DNA of 64,000 nucleotides from Ixodes scapularis (taxonomy: Eukaryota > Arthropoda > Arachnida > Ixodida > Ixodidae), in assembly GCF_016920785.2 (NCBI RefSeq), contig NW_024609884.1, forward strand, positions 30,114,080 through 30,178,079. The letters are read 5' to 3'. Below are positions 34,901 through 42,556 of this stretch, piece after piece. A model generated the notes under the pieces. That model made no database searches and had not been told where the DNA came from. It saw only the letters and a list, made by a program, of their open reading frames with translations. The translations under genes were made by a program, and so were the position numbers. Numbering within the stretch: the first letter of the stretch is position 1; each line of letters starts with the position of its first letter.

Positions 34901-36303
34901 ACGTCAATTTCCCCATGAAATTTAATGGGTAAATTAAATTGGTGTATAACATAGCTGAATGTGCTGCGCTGCGAAGTTCACAGAACAAACGCGTGACCAG
35001 AAAATGAAAAGAAGACAATGAGTTACATTGAGATGAGGAGAAACACAACGTACATGAATGGGTGCAGACTAACAACTGTTTATTCTTTTCTTTTTTCTCC
35101 TTTTCATGCGACGTTAATTTTTCCCATAACAGATCTAAAACAGCAGATTTTGTTATATGACCACCTAGGGAGACAAAACCTTTCACAGGCATACAACTTA
35201 TTTTTTTTAGTTATAGATGCATCTTAAAGTAATTAAGATTTGTGTCACAGCGACTTCTTTTGTCGTCGGCTTCATTGGCACGACTTGCAAGATCTTCATT
35301 TCGTCCAGGTTCTTCCAGAGAGGTTTCGGACACCTCTGAAGAGTGGGTAGAAGCCTGGATTTCAGATTGTAACTTGGTCCATATTTTAGGAACATGAAAC
35401 GCAATTATGTTTGGCCAAATCTCAGTCAAGAGCAAGGCAGGGCTCAAGTCAGTAGATTAAATCTACACCTAAGAAAATGTTTAATTGGCATTCATGACTC
35501 CGAGCATCCCCTCCCCTTTACTGCTTAATAATATAACATGTTCGCTTTATGACATCTTTTGCCAGAAATGGTAGCGATCACATTAACAGGAGTCGACTGC
35601 AATAAAAAATTACAACTTACACATGCTTCATATGAACATGCATGATCAGCATTCAGAATGACCCTGCCGTTCCATGCAAAGGAAGGCACAATAATTAATG
35701 CAGTGAAGACTGCATTTCTTTGAAAACAATGAAAGCAGCAGATGAATTATCACGAAGCAGACTACTTAAGAGAAAACATTTGGCTCTGCAATGAGGACTC
35801 TACCAGAGATCGAAGGAGCATTTAGTCAGGCTGGGCCAAGGTTTCAGGAAGTGAGTCGAACCATGTCGGGAAGGCCCACTGTCAGGACAAGAACAGCAAG
35901 GCATCTCTACTTGATGGCCGGCCTCCAGCATGTGCTCACTGCCTTTCTCCATGCTTGGGTTGCGTGTGCACACTCTAGGTTCACGAGATTCCCAAGCCTT
36001 ATTAAAGGTAGGAAGCTAATTAAAGCTCTACCCTGCAGTTCTCATCCTGTCAGCAACTAGGGAATTCTTCCTACATTGTAAACATGGCTCACTGCCCTGC
36101 ACCTATGTCTCTCTCAAGCCTCGTTTGTGTACTAGGGAGGAGGTGCACTTAGGGGGCTTCTCAGACGCACCTTGTATTGTTCCGTACTTTATGAAGAGCT
36201 TTTCCAAGTCCTCGCGCAAAATGTGCTTTTTGAGATTGCCGACGTAGATCCGCGACGATGCCCTGGCTGGATCAGAGGTGTCGCTGCCCAGGTTTGAGTC
36301 CAT
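16788..36303 (-). CDS. NCOA5-like RRM coactivator, 3'-partial, 8 coding exons seen
   Basis: Predicted nuclear RNA-binding coregulator related to nuclear receptor coactivator 5 (NCOA5/CIA). Joining 36171-36303, 29093-29203, 28617-28683, 26656-26766, 25922-26137, 17247-17507, 17045-17140 and 16788-16987 gives an open frame of 398 residues. Residues 17-91 form an RRM with RNP2 IYVGNL (19-24) and RNP1 KGGFGFVQF (50-58), closest in style to hnRNP C/RALY. Residues 95-320 are rich in Arg, Asp, Gly, Pro and Tyr (repeated GRD/RGD), like the N-terminal half of vertebrate NCOA5. Residues about 321-398 match the NCOA5 anticodon-binding-like domain, including DCEIIVLRR, LGMQVDLLFL, ALEDLTLRGTLFAVVVT and TVNILYGVPQ. 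Introns start GT and end AG and phases agree throughout. The ATG is the first Met after the acceptor of the first visible exon, so a 5' UTR exon must lie upstream. C-terminal exons are not found down to position 1. Family assignment is secure; exon edges are inferred by eye. Confidence 0.85.
17045..17140 (-). CDS. NCOA5-like exon G: entry to anticodon-binding-like domain
   Basis: Acceptor CTCGCCACAG and donor AACAG|GTAGAT; 96 bp, phase 2 to 2. It encodes IEPPPPPAFRPEAAALRKP followed by NDCEIIVLRRQNR, the first strand of the NCOA5 domain. Without splicing, the frame hits a stop at once, within the 57-bp intron. Confidence 0.85.
17247..17507 (-). CDS. NCOA5-like exon F: RGD/GRD repeats
   Basis: Acceptor CAATGCCAG and donor CCCCAG|GTCAGA; 261 bp. 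It encodes 87 residues with a run of RGDPRGD-type repeats and YGRDEPPPRP. The 8.4-kb intron to exon E holds a LINE, a possible Mutator-like relic and several DNA elements. Confidence 0.85.
18233..19065. mobile_element. hAT-type element nested in the LINE, 833 bp
   Basis: Ends TAGGGTGTGTACTTTCCGG and CCGGAAAATGCACACCCTA with a perfect 8-bp duplication GTTATATC. The interior repeats CGGTGTTTTTCGG several times near both ends and carries two adjacent perfect hairpins at 18469-18540. Confidence 0.88.
18469..18540. other. Two adjacent perfect hairpins
   Basis: First stem GTAGATGCAAGCA with an 8-base loop (18469-18502); second stem CAAGGAACGTGCTGCC with a 5-base loop (about 18504-18540). Both are inside the hAT-type element. 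Confidence 0.85.
19920..20093. mobile_element. Pogo/Tigger-like MITE nested in the LINE, 174 bp
   Basis: TA, then CAGTCGAATCTCGTTAATTC ... GAATTAACGAGATTCAACTG, then TA. The CAGTYGAATCTCGTTAAT-type end is typical of Tigger/pogo elements. The flanking LINE frame is interrupted here. Confidence 0.82.
20681..21381. other. Intron sequence, no gene seen
   Basis: AT-rich part of the intron between exons E and F of the NCOA5-like gene. Confidence 0.6.
21382..22203 (-). pseudogene. Possible Mutator-like transposase N-terminal relic
   Basis: Open frame from MPDDARLKSSTRQAFGRKRK, with a basic KRKRPWNKKPK stretch, then SATQRKFDLG and TQFIVVDMKAF. The SATxRKxDL ... FxxVD pattern resembles a Mutator-like family that I believe is abundant in tick genomes. 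The downstream Cys-rich domain is missing, and the remainder of the 274-residue frame looks non-coding (hydrophobic, AT-rich). The identification is tentative; it could be another unplaced transposon gene. Confidence 0.35.
22859..23542. mobile_element. TTAA-flanked MITE, 684 bp
   Basis: TTAAAGGGGCACTGACACC at the left; GTGTCAGTGCCCCTTTAA at the right. It contains a (CG)n run near 22971. No coding capacity recognised. Confidence 0.85.
23543..24407. other. Intron sequence, no gene seen
   Basis: AT-rich intron sequence of the NCOA5-like gene, no terminal repeats recognised. Confidence 0.6.
24408..24720. mobile_element. Probable hAT-type element, diverged
   Basis: CAGTGATTCTCAATC at the left and GATTTGAGAACCGTCAG at the right resemble CAGTGRTTCTCAA hAT ends. 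Flanks CTAGAT and CTAGGT are only an imperfect duplication. Confidence 0.5.
25061..25209. mobile_element. TA-flanked mariner/pogo-like MITE, 149 bp
   Basis: TA, then TAGTGCAATCCACTTCTAAC ... CATTACATTGCACTG, then TA. The inverted ends are diverged. Confidence 0.55.
25922..26137 (-). CDS. NCOA5-like exon E: Gly/Pro/Arg/Asp-rich region
   Basis: Acceptor TTGGACAG and donor GAGAG|GTATGT; 216 bp. It encodes 72 residues with repeated YGRD and FGR/GRGG motifs, low-complexity and RNA-binding in character. An alternative acceptor further upstream cannot be excluded. Confidence 0.8.
26656..26766 (-). CDS. NCOA5-like exon D: Arg/Asp-rich region
   Basis: Acceptor GCGTATTCCAG and donor GACAG|GTGCGC; 111 bp, phase 2 to 2. 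It encodes a charged stretch with HPDRRPAMSMGRERSPIRR and ends in FKRDDR, resembling the SPIR-type segment near the N terminus of vertebrate NCOA5. Confidence 0.8.
26767..28616. other. Intron between NCOA5-like exons C and D
   Basis: 1.85 kb, AT-rich with poly-A runs at 28420 and 28512; no repeat boundaries recognised. Confidence 0.6.
28617..28683 (-). CDS. NCOA5-like exon C: RRM last strand
   Basis: A 67-bp exon with acceptor GTTGTTGCAG and donor GAAAG|GTGAGA. It completes the RRM as GCLLQLKVC and adds an Arg/Glu-rich linker ending NSRERE. It is too short for a simple ORF search. It is supported by frame continuity with exons B and D and by restoring the beta-4 strand. Confidence 0.7.
29093..29203 (-). 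CDS. NCOA5-like exon B: RRM C-half
   Basis: Acceptor CCATCAG before 29203 and donor TTAC|GTGAGT after 29093; 111 bp, phase 1 to phase 1. It encodes HKGGFGFVQF (RNP1) and EEEEAQAAVKGEGG, the helix 2/loop region seen in hnRNP C-type RRMs. The intron from exon A is about 7.0 kb. Confidence 0.85.
29390..29850. mobile_element. hAT-type element, 461 bp
   Basis: CAGGTGCAGATCCAAGG at the left and TTCTGGATCTGCACCTG at the right; flanks GGCTGGTA and GGCTGGTG (7 of 8 match). The interior has long poly-C runs. It lies in the first intron of the NCOA5-like gene, 190 bp upstream of exon B. Confidence 0.8.
30514..31147. mobile_element. TTAA element 1 of a four-element chain
   Basis: TTAAAGGGATACTACAACGA ... 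TCGTTGAAGTATCCCCTTAA. Its right-hand TTAA is also the left-hand TTAA of the next element. It has 634 bp with short open stretches only. Confidence 0.82.
31144..31721. mobile_element. TTAA element 2 of the chain
   Basis: TTAAAGGGGTACACCAGCGA ... TCGCCGGAGTACCCCTTTAA. Different interior and terminal sequence from element 1. Confidence 0.82.
31718..32242. mobile_element. TTAA element 3 of the chain
   Basis: TTAAAGGGGCGGTGCAACGA ... TTGTTGCACCGCCCCTTTAA. A third, distinct family. Confidence 0.82.
32239..33023 (+). mobile_element. TTAA element 4 of the chain, with coding relic
   Basis: TTAACGCTTTCCCC ... GGCAAAGGGTTAA, piggyBac-like CCCTTTG ends. Inside, 32486-32713 encodes 75 residues starting MPTSTSGRCVHSDDLSSKWG with DVSSDSEDEEMN, the kind of acidic/Ser N terminus seen in piggyBac-type transposases. 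The rest of a transposase is missing. Confidence 0.65.
33857..34476 (-). mobile_element. piggyBac-like TTAA element, 620 bp
   Basis: TTAAACCTTTGACGG ... CCATCAAAGGGTTAA. The minus strand around 34135-34250 has a Ser/Asp-rich coding trace like that of the element at 32239. The interior holds a (TA)n run at about 33926. Confidence 0.65.
34477..36170. other. Part of first NCOA5-like intron, no gene seen
   Basis: Short open frames only; no domain or terminal repeats recognised. Confidence 0.55.
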
Positions 36304-36312
36304 AGAGTTCCC
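36171..36312 (-). CDS. NCOA5-like exon A: start codon and RRM N-half
   Basis: Acceptor TTTTTGCAG sits just above 36312 and the donor AAG|GTGCGT just below 36171. ATG is at 36303-36301. It encodes 44 residues including IYVGNLKKHILREDLEKLF (RNP2 and helix 1 of an RRM). The exon ends in phase 1. Confidence 0.8.
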
Positions 36313-38592
36313 CTGCAAAAACCAGATGACATCCAACTCCTCCCATGCTGCCCCTGCCTTGCTACCCCGGGCAAGGTGCCGCACAAGGCAATAGACCACC
36401 AGTGTGGTATCCGGCTCTTTTAAGCCACTGGAGCTGTGACTTCAATATCCATGCGCACAACCCTGTTGCAAGAGTTGAGGCATTAAACCTGGATTCTGTT
36501 TCTGGCTGTTGCAGAGTTGTTGTAGGAATGCATTGTATGGCAGCACAGGGGTGCACAAAACAAGGATCTCGAGCAGACGTTGTCGGGCTACTAAACCCAA
36601 AGGCTTGATCAGAAGCGCAGCAAGTGGGGACAGTTTACAGTGCCCGTGTGCTGATTAACATGCCAACCGACTCGGCGTCGTGTATCTACACCTCTCACAA
36701 AGTGAACTGCACCCAAAATAGAACTTCATTACCTGTCCTGCTTAACCAAGCACTGGCTGTTCTTTTAATGTGCAAAGGAGGTAGAACACACTTAGCTATT
36801 GGCAATCATTCTATTGCCATTTCAATAAATAAAGAAAAAATATCATGCGCTGCATGAAACGCTCATCATGCTTCCCAACTTCGAAACGAATTCGGATTGC
36901 ACAGGGGTTGTCCAAATATAGTAAACCAAATCTCGCAACACCAAATCACTGCATGGGCACTATGCAGAAGCAGCATGAGATTGCAAGCTGATGAGGGTCA
37001 ATGTCCACAACGTCAAATTTAACCCAGTTTGAAATGGCAGCATTGGTGAGACCAGTGGTTGAAATTATTGCGCAAAGTCTCCAATTGGGAGGCAGCAAGT
37101 AAACAAAATCGTGCTGCGCGTTTCTAGACCAAAAATTTACATAGCGTCCCGCGAGTTGGATACTGAGAATATCATTGACTACAGTAAAAAAATATATATA
37201 TAGTTATAAAAACTATTAGAATGTATCCTCAAGCAGTGAATCAAATGTGGTGTGCTACCAAGCGTGAAAAATAAGGATCTAGACAGCTTTAGCTTCACTT
37301 ATTAAGAGTCCGTGCATGTGCATACGAGTAGGACTACTCAGTCATTCCGGCGTTCGGCAGCGCTAAAACGGGAGTTATTTTATTATTGTTTTAACACAAG
37401 TTAGACTAGTAGTTTAGAATGACGAAATGAAGCGCCCAATGTAAAATGTTGGAGGACTGCGGCGGCGTTTTGGTCTAGGGCTACGTTTCAAAACGTCCAG
37501 ACCGGCGACCATTGACGATCGCGAGCAATAGGATCATCAGCCTTGTTTTATTTCTGGTGCTACCACAGTACCTGTAAACTTAAGAGGCTGGCGGGTTTGT
37601 TTGGCTTACCTGAGGCAAAATTAGCGGTTACAGTTCTTTACACTGAACCAATTCGCACTCACACGACAGAGCGGCCATTAAATATGTGGCGTGCAAGAGC
37701 CACCAGAGCCACGGCGAGAGCGAGAGCAACAAAGGAGAGAAGAAAACGAAGAAAAGGCACGTGATCCACCTAGCGGGGAAGTTGGGGGTTTCAAGTTGTT
37801 TGAGCACTAATTAAACATGAGGAACAGTAATTAAACATGAGGAAGATACATAGAAAGGGGGACGGACAACGTTATTGACCGTCCCCCCTTCGTTGTCCGT
37901 CCCCCCTTTCTTATGTATCTTCCTCATGTTTAATTTCTTTTATCTCAGCTCTGTGTGTGTCCTGTACTGTCTGTGTTCCAAGTTGAGGGACTGGGCAAGT
38001 TCGAGCCAATCAGAATGCACATCGTTCTGTTAAATTGAGGCAGTGGCGGCAGTCAGTCAGAGCCCAGACCCTCAACCTTGGCTGTAGAGTTCCGGGTAGC
38101 GGAGGGGCTTAGCGGAGGGGGAAACACGGTCTACTAAAGCCCGCTAATAAAAATAAAACGTCCGTCGGGCGTCCCAGAGCGGCGTTGGCAGGGATCACGT
38201 CGCCCCCACCCCCCCAATCCGCACACAGATCTCACTCGTCCGACAGATTTTTTTTTTTTTTTAAACGGGCGGTTTAGCTGTTGGAGTGACATTTCGCGCG
38301 CGGTATCGCCGCACAAGCTAATTGTGCAATCACAGCTTGATTCCCTCGATTAGTGCGGACATCGTATCGTTTTCGGTTCCATCCACTGGTTCCATCAAAT
38401 TTATTTTGTGTTCCCCTGCGTACTGCTCGACCTGTTTTGCGTTTCAGTTGACCGCGCCTGCTGCAAACGCAGTCGACAACGTCAAGGACAGGCTATAGCC
38501 CCATCGGCCGGCAACAGACACGCCCAAGGGGGCAGAAACAAATTTGCAAGTGATCAAGTTTGCAGGTTTACGCAATCTGGGGGGCTATGTCG
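36313..38592. other. Upstream region of the NCOA5-like gene
   Basis: Must contain or precede the 5' UTR exon of the NCOA5-like gene, since its first coding exon begins at an acceptor, but I could not place that exon. No protein gene is recognised. A foldback element is at 37828-37937. Confidence 0.4.
37828..37937. mobile_element. Foldback element, 110 bp
   Basis: Arms of about 45 bp, TAATTAAACATGAGGAAGAT at the left and ATCTTCCTCATGTTTAATT at the right, with near-perfect pairing through a GGGGGACGGACAACG block and a short spacer. Confidence 0.8.
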
Positions 38593-38775
38593 GCTATGTT
38601 GCGCTTTTTGCACTCCCAGGAGACTAGGGAGAGGGAAGTGACGTCAACGACACAGCAAACGCAGATTGGGTGTTGATTTCGTTTTCTTCTGTCAACATCC
38701 AATCTGCGTTTGCTGTGTCGTTGACGTCACTTCCCTCTTCCAAGTCTCCTGGGAGTGCAAAAAGCGCAACATAGC
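38593..38775. mobile_element. Foldback element, 183 bp
   Basis: Arms of about 83 bp. It opens GCTATGTTGCGCTTTTTGCA and closes with the complement TGCAAAAAGCGCAACATAGC. Each arm contains GTGACGTCAACGACACAGC or its complement. The spacer is about 15 bp. Confidence 0.85.
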
Positions 38776-39889
38776 ACCCCTGTACGCCAAGCAAATATGT
38801 TCTCGGAGGCAGAGCTGGCAAAGCTTTCAGTCGCCACCGCCGCCACCGCCGCCACCGCTGCGCAAGCATCATCATCATCATTTGCGCGCGCTGCGCGAGA
38901 ATGGCGGGAAACAACTCTGTTTTTGTTGCCGAATAAACAGACGAAAACACGGACAAGCCTCATGGCTGCAGAAAGTAAGCACGGTTTTGTTAATGTTCTC
39001 TTTGATCACGGTGGGTATCACATTTTAGGTTGAGGCTGAAAATTTCCAGCATTCGCAGAGGTTGACCATCGCAAGAAAAGGCGAGGATCTTGGAGAATCG
39101 TAGAAAGGGGCGATATGGCTGGTCTACCGAGAACGACAGCGTGTCGTCATCGTCGCGTTCGTCGGGCGGTAGCGAACACAGTTTGCTGGAGCCGCTGGAA
39201 CCGTGAGATGTGATGAGCTCGGCTCAATCTCCGGATGGCTCTTCGGTAGGGAGGCCCGCTGTGGTTCTTCTGAATCAGTTGCAGAAGCATCGCACGTCTC
39301 GTATGCTTGCTTATTAATGTCCCAGTTTATAATATTTTCTGTTTGGACGTTCTGCGCAAGCTAATCTGGTTTTAGTATGCTTCACTGAAAAAGGAGAAAA
39401 AAAATAAATTGCTCGGTTGACAGACATATGCTTGCTACTGCTTTGTTTAGGCGGCAAGTTTGCTATCGTAGCGAGGCGGACAGCAAGGGACGTGGCTTGA
39501 CATTTTGGCCCAACGAAAAGATTCCTACAAAGCGTTGCCGAATGACCATCGAAAGGGTGCAACCGAGAGTTGATTGGATGCAAGTCAGATGTGGGACAGA
39601 GGGCTGGGCTGGTAAGTGCCTTTGGTGTTTAATGTTTTCCAGTTCTCTGTATAATTTGTTTCGGGCACATACAAGAAAGCAGTGGAGATATCGCAGCCTC
39701 TGGAGGAGCTTTGATGCCACCTCATATGCTTCATGTTTCTGCCCTTCCAACGATATGTTTGCTCAATAAATAATGAAACTTGATTTGTTTCAAACAAGAC
39801 CACATTGCACCTGTCTACTTCTTATTATAACAGCTGCAGTACATGAAGATAGTAGAGTTACAAAAATACAGAATGCCCTAAGGATGTCC

Positions 39890-40045
39890 TTACATGGTCC
39901 AGAAACTGTTTTTGGACATCCACTGGACGTCCTTTTGTGTTTCACTTCGGATGTTTTCTGAACTTTATTAGGACATCCACGGGATATCCTGAACGTCCCA
40001 GATGGGACATCCGCAGGATGCCCGCTGGATGTCTTTGTGTTGTCT
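39890..40045. repeat. Cluster of GGACATCC/GGATGTCC palindromes
   Basis: At least six GGACATCC or GGATGTCC-like half-sites, several as palindromic pairs (GGACATCCACTGGACGTCC, GGACATCCACGGGATATCC). No gene is seen here. Confidence 0.6.
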
Positions 40046-40104
40046 GGGTTATAATGTACACTCATGATGGCAGTAGCTAATAAGAAAGTTAATAATTTTA
40101 AAGG

Positions 40105-40240
40105 TTCGTTCGATTTACCTGCACCCGTGCAGAAAAGTGTAGTGTGGTGAACTTCCGGTTGTATCTCAATAGATAGGCAGGTAGTACACTGCTCTGCACT
40201 TTTCTGCACCGGTGCAGCAAGTGCAGGTAAATCAAGCGAG
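40105..40240. mobile_element. Inverted-repeat MITE, 136 bp
   Basis: CGATTTACCTGCACCCGTGC at the left and GTGCAGGTAAATCAAGCG at the right, with internal CAGAAAAGTG/CACTTTTCTG pairing. Confidence 0.7.
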
Positions 40241-40276
40241 CAGACCTGGAAGGGCCACGTTTTGGAAATATGCTAC

Positions 40277-40640
40277 CAAGTATCCCAAATAGCGGCCAGG
40301 CTCTTTAAATCGACCGCAAAATTCGGTTCATTAACCTACGATGTTGTGCAGCGCTGCCCACAGATTGTGCTTTTTTTTCCCCATGGAAATGCAGCAAAGC
40401 CACCGGTCTGCAAACAATAGGGCGCCCTATGGTTTGAAGACCGGTGGCTTCGCTGCGCTTCCATAGGAGTTGAGCCTTTTTCTCTTTCTACTTTTTCCTC
40501 AGGAAAGTTCACTCTTTGCAAATTTTACAACAAAAAAATGCACCATCTGTGGGCAACGCTGCACAAAATCCTAGCGCGATAGGTTAAGAAACCGAATTTC
40601 GTGGTCGATTTAAAGAGCCTGGCTGCTATTTGGGACACCT
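40277..40640. mobile_element. Large foldback, 364 bp
   Basis: Arms of about 100 bp (TATCCCAAATAGCGGCCAGG at the left; CCTGGCTGCTATTTGGGACA at the right) enclose a second inverted pair around GCCACCGGTCTG/AGACCGGTGGC. About 90% pairing by eye. Confidence 0.8.
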
Positions 40641-40855
40641 GGTATTTATGTTTTTCGTCGGCGTGCATACGAATCGCAGCAGGCGTTCCCGGCCCCGCCG
40701 TCTTGCATAGACCCCCACTTTGAGTCAGTGACAAAGGCGCCGCATACACACACTTTGCACGGTTCCTTTGGAGATCCTCCATCTTCACCATCTCACAGCA
40801 GCCTTCAAATGTCCAAATAGACGAAAAAGCAAATTCAAGGGATATAGCTCCAAAT

Positions 40856-40861
40856 TTTATT
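40856..40861 (-). terminator. Candidate poly(A) signal for the POGLUT2/3-like gene
   Basis: AATAAA on the minus strand, the first I find downstream of the stop codon, implying a 3' UTR of about 1.7 kb. No clear downstream GU-rich element was assessed. Confidence 0.3.
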
Positions 40862-42535
40862 GAAATCCAAATGCCCAAGGAATCTGAAATATTTCCTTTT
40901 TTTTTTTTTTTTTATCGTTACCTTTAAAAAGTTGTGCCAAGAAGTGCTGAGGTGCAGAAATTTGCTGAATGATGTGCCTAATGTCAGCTGAAAAGGAAGC
41001 TGGCACCAATACATCCTGCTGAATACTGTACGAATTCACTTCACATGCAGTTTCAATCCTAGCATAAGTTGAGCATGTTTTTAAGGATCCTAGTGCAAAA
41101 CCATGAATTCCTTGGATTTAGGCCAGTGCTGGGTTGGCACTGAAGCAAAGTTCCTCAGAACGGTCTGTTCAATGAGTATTTGATGAGAGTTGCTAATACT
41201 GCAGACAGGACAATCACTGCTCTGAATTGCGACACAAACTGCATAAAGCTAAGCACTTCCCTAGAAAGTAGGATGCCTTCAAGAAAACATCACTGCAGCT
41301 GAAGACTGTCAGCAGTTCAGATAATACTACAAAGTGCACAGGTAAACCCAAGATGACCAGCTGCCTCATAAAACTGCACACAATCCTCAAAAAATAGAAG
41401 TACAGAGGTTTCGGTGGTGGAAAAAGACAGTGTGACCAAACATATGTAAAAGGAGTGCTCAACTACTATCACAGAAGTTGCTACAAAAACAGCAACTCTA
41501 AGGCCCTCCCTTTTGAAATGCTCCACAAAAACACCACACTTTTTATCTTTGGCTCAAGTTGTAGAGTTGCTAAGTTGAAAGCAATAGCACATACTTATAA
41601 TGCCTGCCACCACTGGCACAATCAAAAACCACTGGACAACACACCGGTTGTAACAACATGAACCAGAAATGCTGACAAAAAAACTAGTCTTCAGTTACTC
41701 CTATATGCTCCAAAACAGCTAAAGCAGAAAACCTATAACTAGCCCAGCGTTGCTCAACTCCGACAATCCAAAGCAAGCGACAGAATTGCAATGTTCCACA
41801 CTTGTACAGTGTGCACAGCAGTACCAATTGCCTTTTCTAGAAAGAAACTGAACATTGGCCTCACATTTGAACACCTACTGAACAAGAAGCATGAGGCAGG
41901 AATCCACAATAACAATGCTTACTCCGTATTAGTAGAGCTCTGCAAGCCCATAAGTCATCCAGATATCTACAGTGGAACTGGTAGACGTAGACAGTTTATA
42001 AATGTTGTTGATGTCGGTGTGAACACCCCGACGTTATGCAGCCAAAGTTTGTCTCTCTATGCTAAATTTGAATGCCTTCTTTGCTTAGATCAATTTACTG
42101 AAATAGCTGCGAGTGTCTGAGCTTCTAAGGATCCTGTCCCCCAGTATAATACGGACACCGCTATTGGTGCAACATGCTGTCTTTGTGATGTCCCTGTTTG
42201 GACAACAATCCTTTGGTCAGGAGGTTCTTGGTACAGCTGCTGGCACTGCCTAATTACCTTTGTAAATGTTGCAAATGCTAATGACACAGCAAGTCAGAGT
42301 ATTAGTCTTACACAGGTGCGCAAAAAGCCTCTTCGCTTTTTGCGCATCCCACAAAATTGCAGTCTATTAAGGGCTTTACTAATTACTAGTACAATTAATG
42401 ATGCATCTATGCAGCAGCACCCAGTTGCACTAAGAAAGTATGGCTCTTTTGTTGAGACTGACACTTGGGAACAGTCACTTGAAAAAGGGATGACCTTGGT
42501 GAGAGTCACCTCCCGAAGGTGCTCAAGACGCTGCC
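40862..42535 (-). other. Probable 3' UTR of the POGLUT2/3-like gene
   Basis: Lies between the HDEL stop codon and the first AATAAA on the minus strand. It has no convincing reading frame and no recognised repeat. Assignment as UTR rests only on position. Confidence 0.3.
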
Positions 42536-42556
42536 TCAGAGCTCGTCGTGGCTAGC
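42536..42556 (-). CDS. POGLUT2/3-like exon 8: microexon with HDEL
   Basis: After the strong acceptor CTTTTCTCTTCCAG the minus strand reads GCT AGC CAC GAC GAG CTC TGA. In phase with exon 7 this gives A-S-H-D-E-L-stop. KDELC proteins end in a KDEL-like tetrapeptide at this point, so this 21-bp exon completes the protein. A hAT-type element and a large inverted repeat lie in the 1.1-kb intron before it. Confidence 0.85.
   Translation of the reverse strand, partial: ASHDEL

Noticed and set aside
38624..38956. Overlapping frames on both strands at 38.6-39.0 kb
   Set aside because: They are produced by the inverted repeat and by the CCG-type trinucleotide run at 38836-38860.
39890..40045. CRISPR-like array of short palindromes
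   Set aside because: Spacing is irregular, there are no uniform spacers, and the window is eukaryotic.
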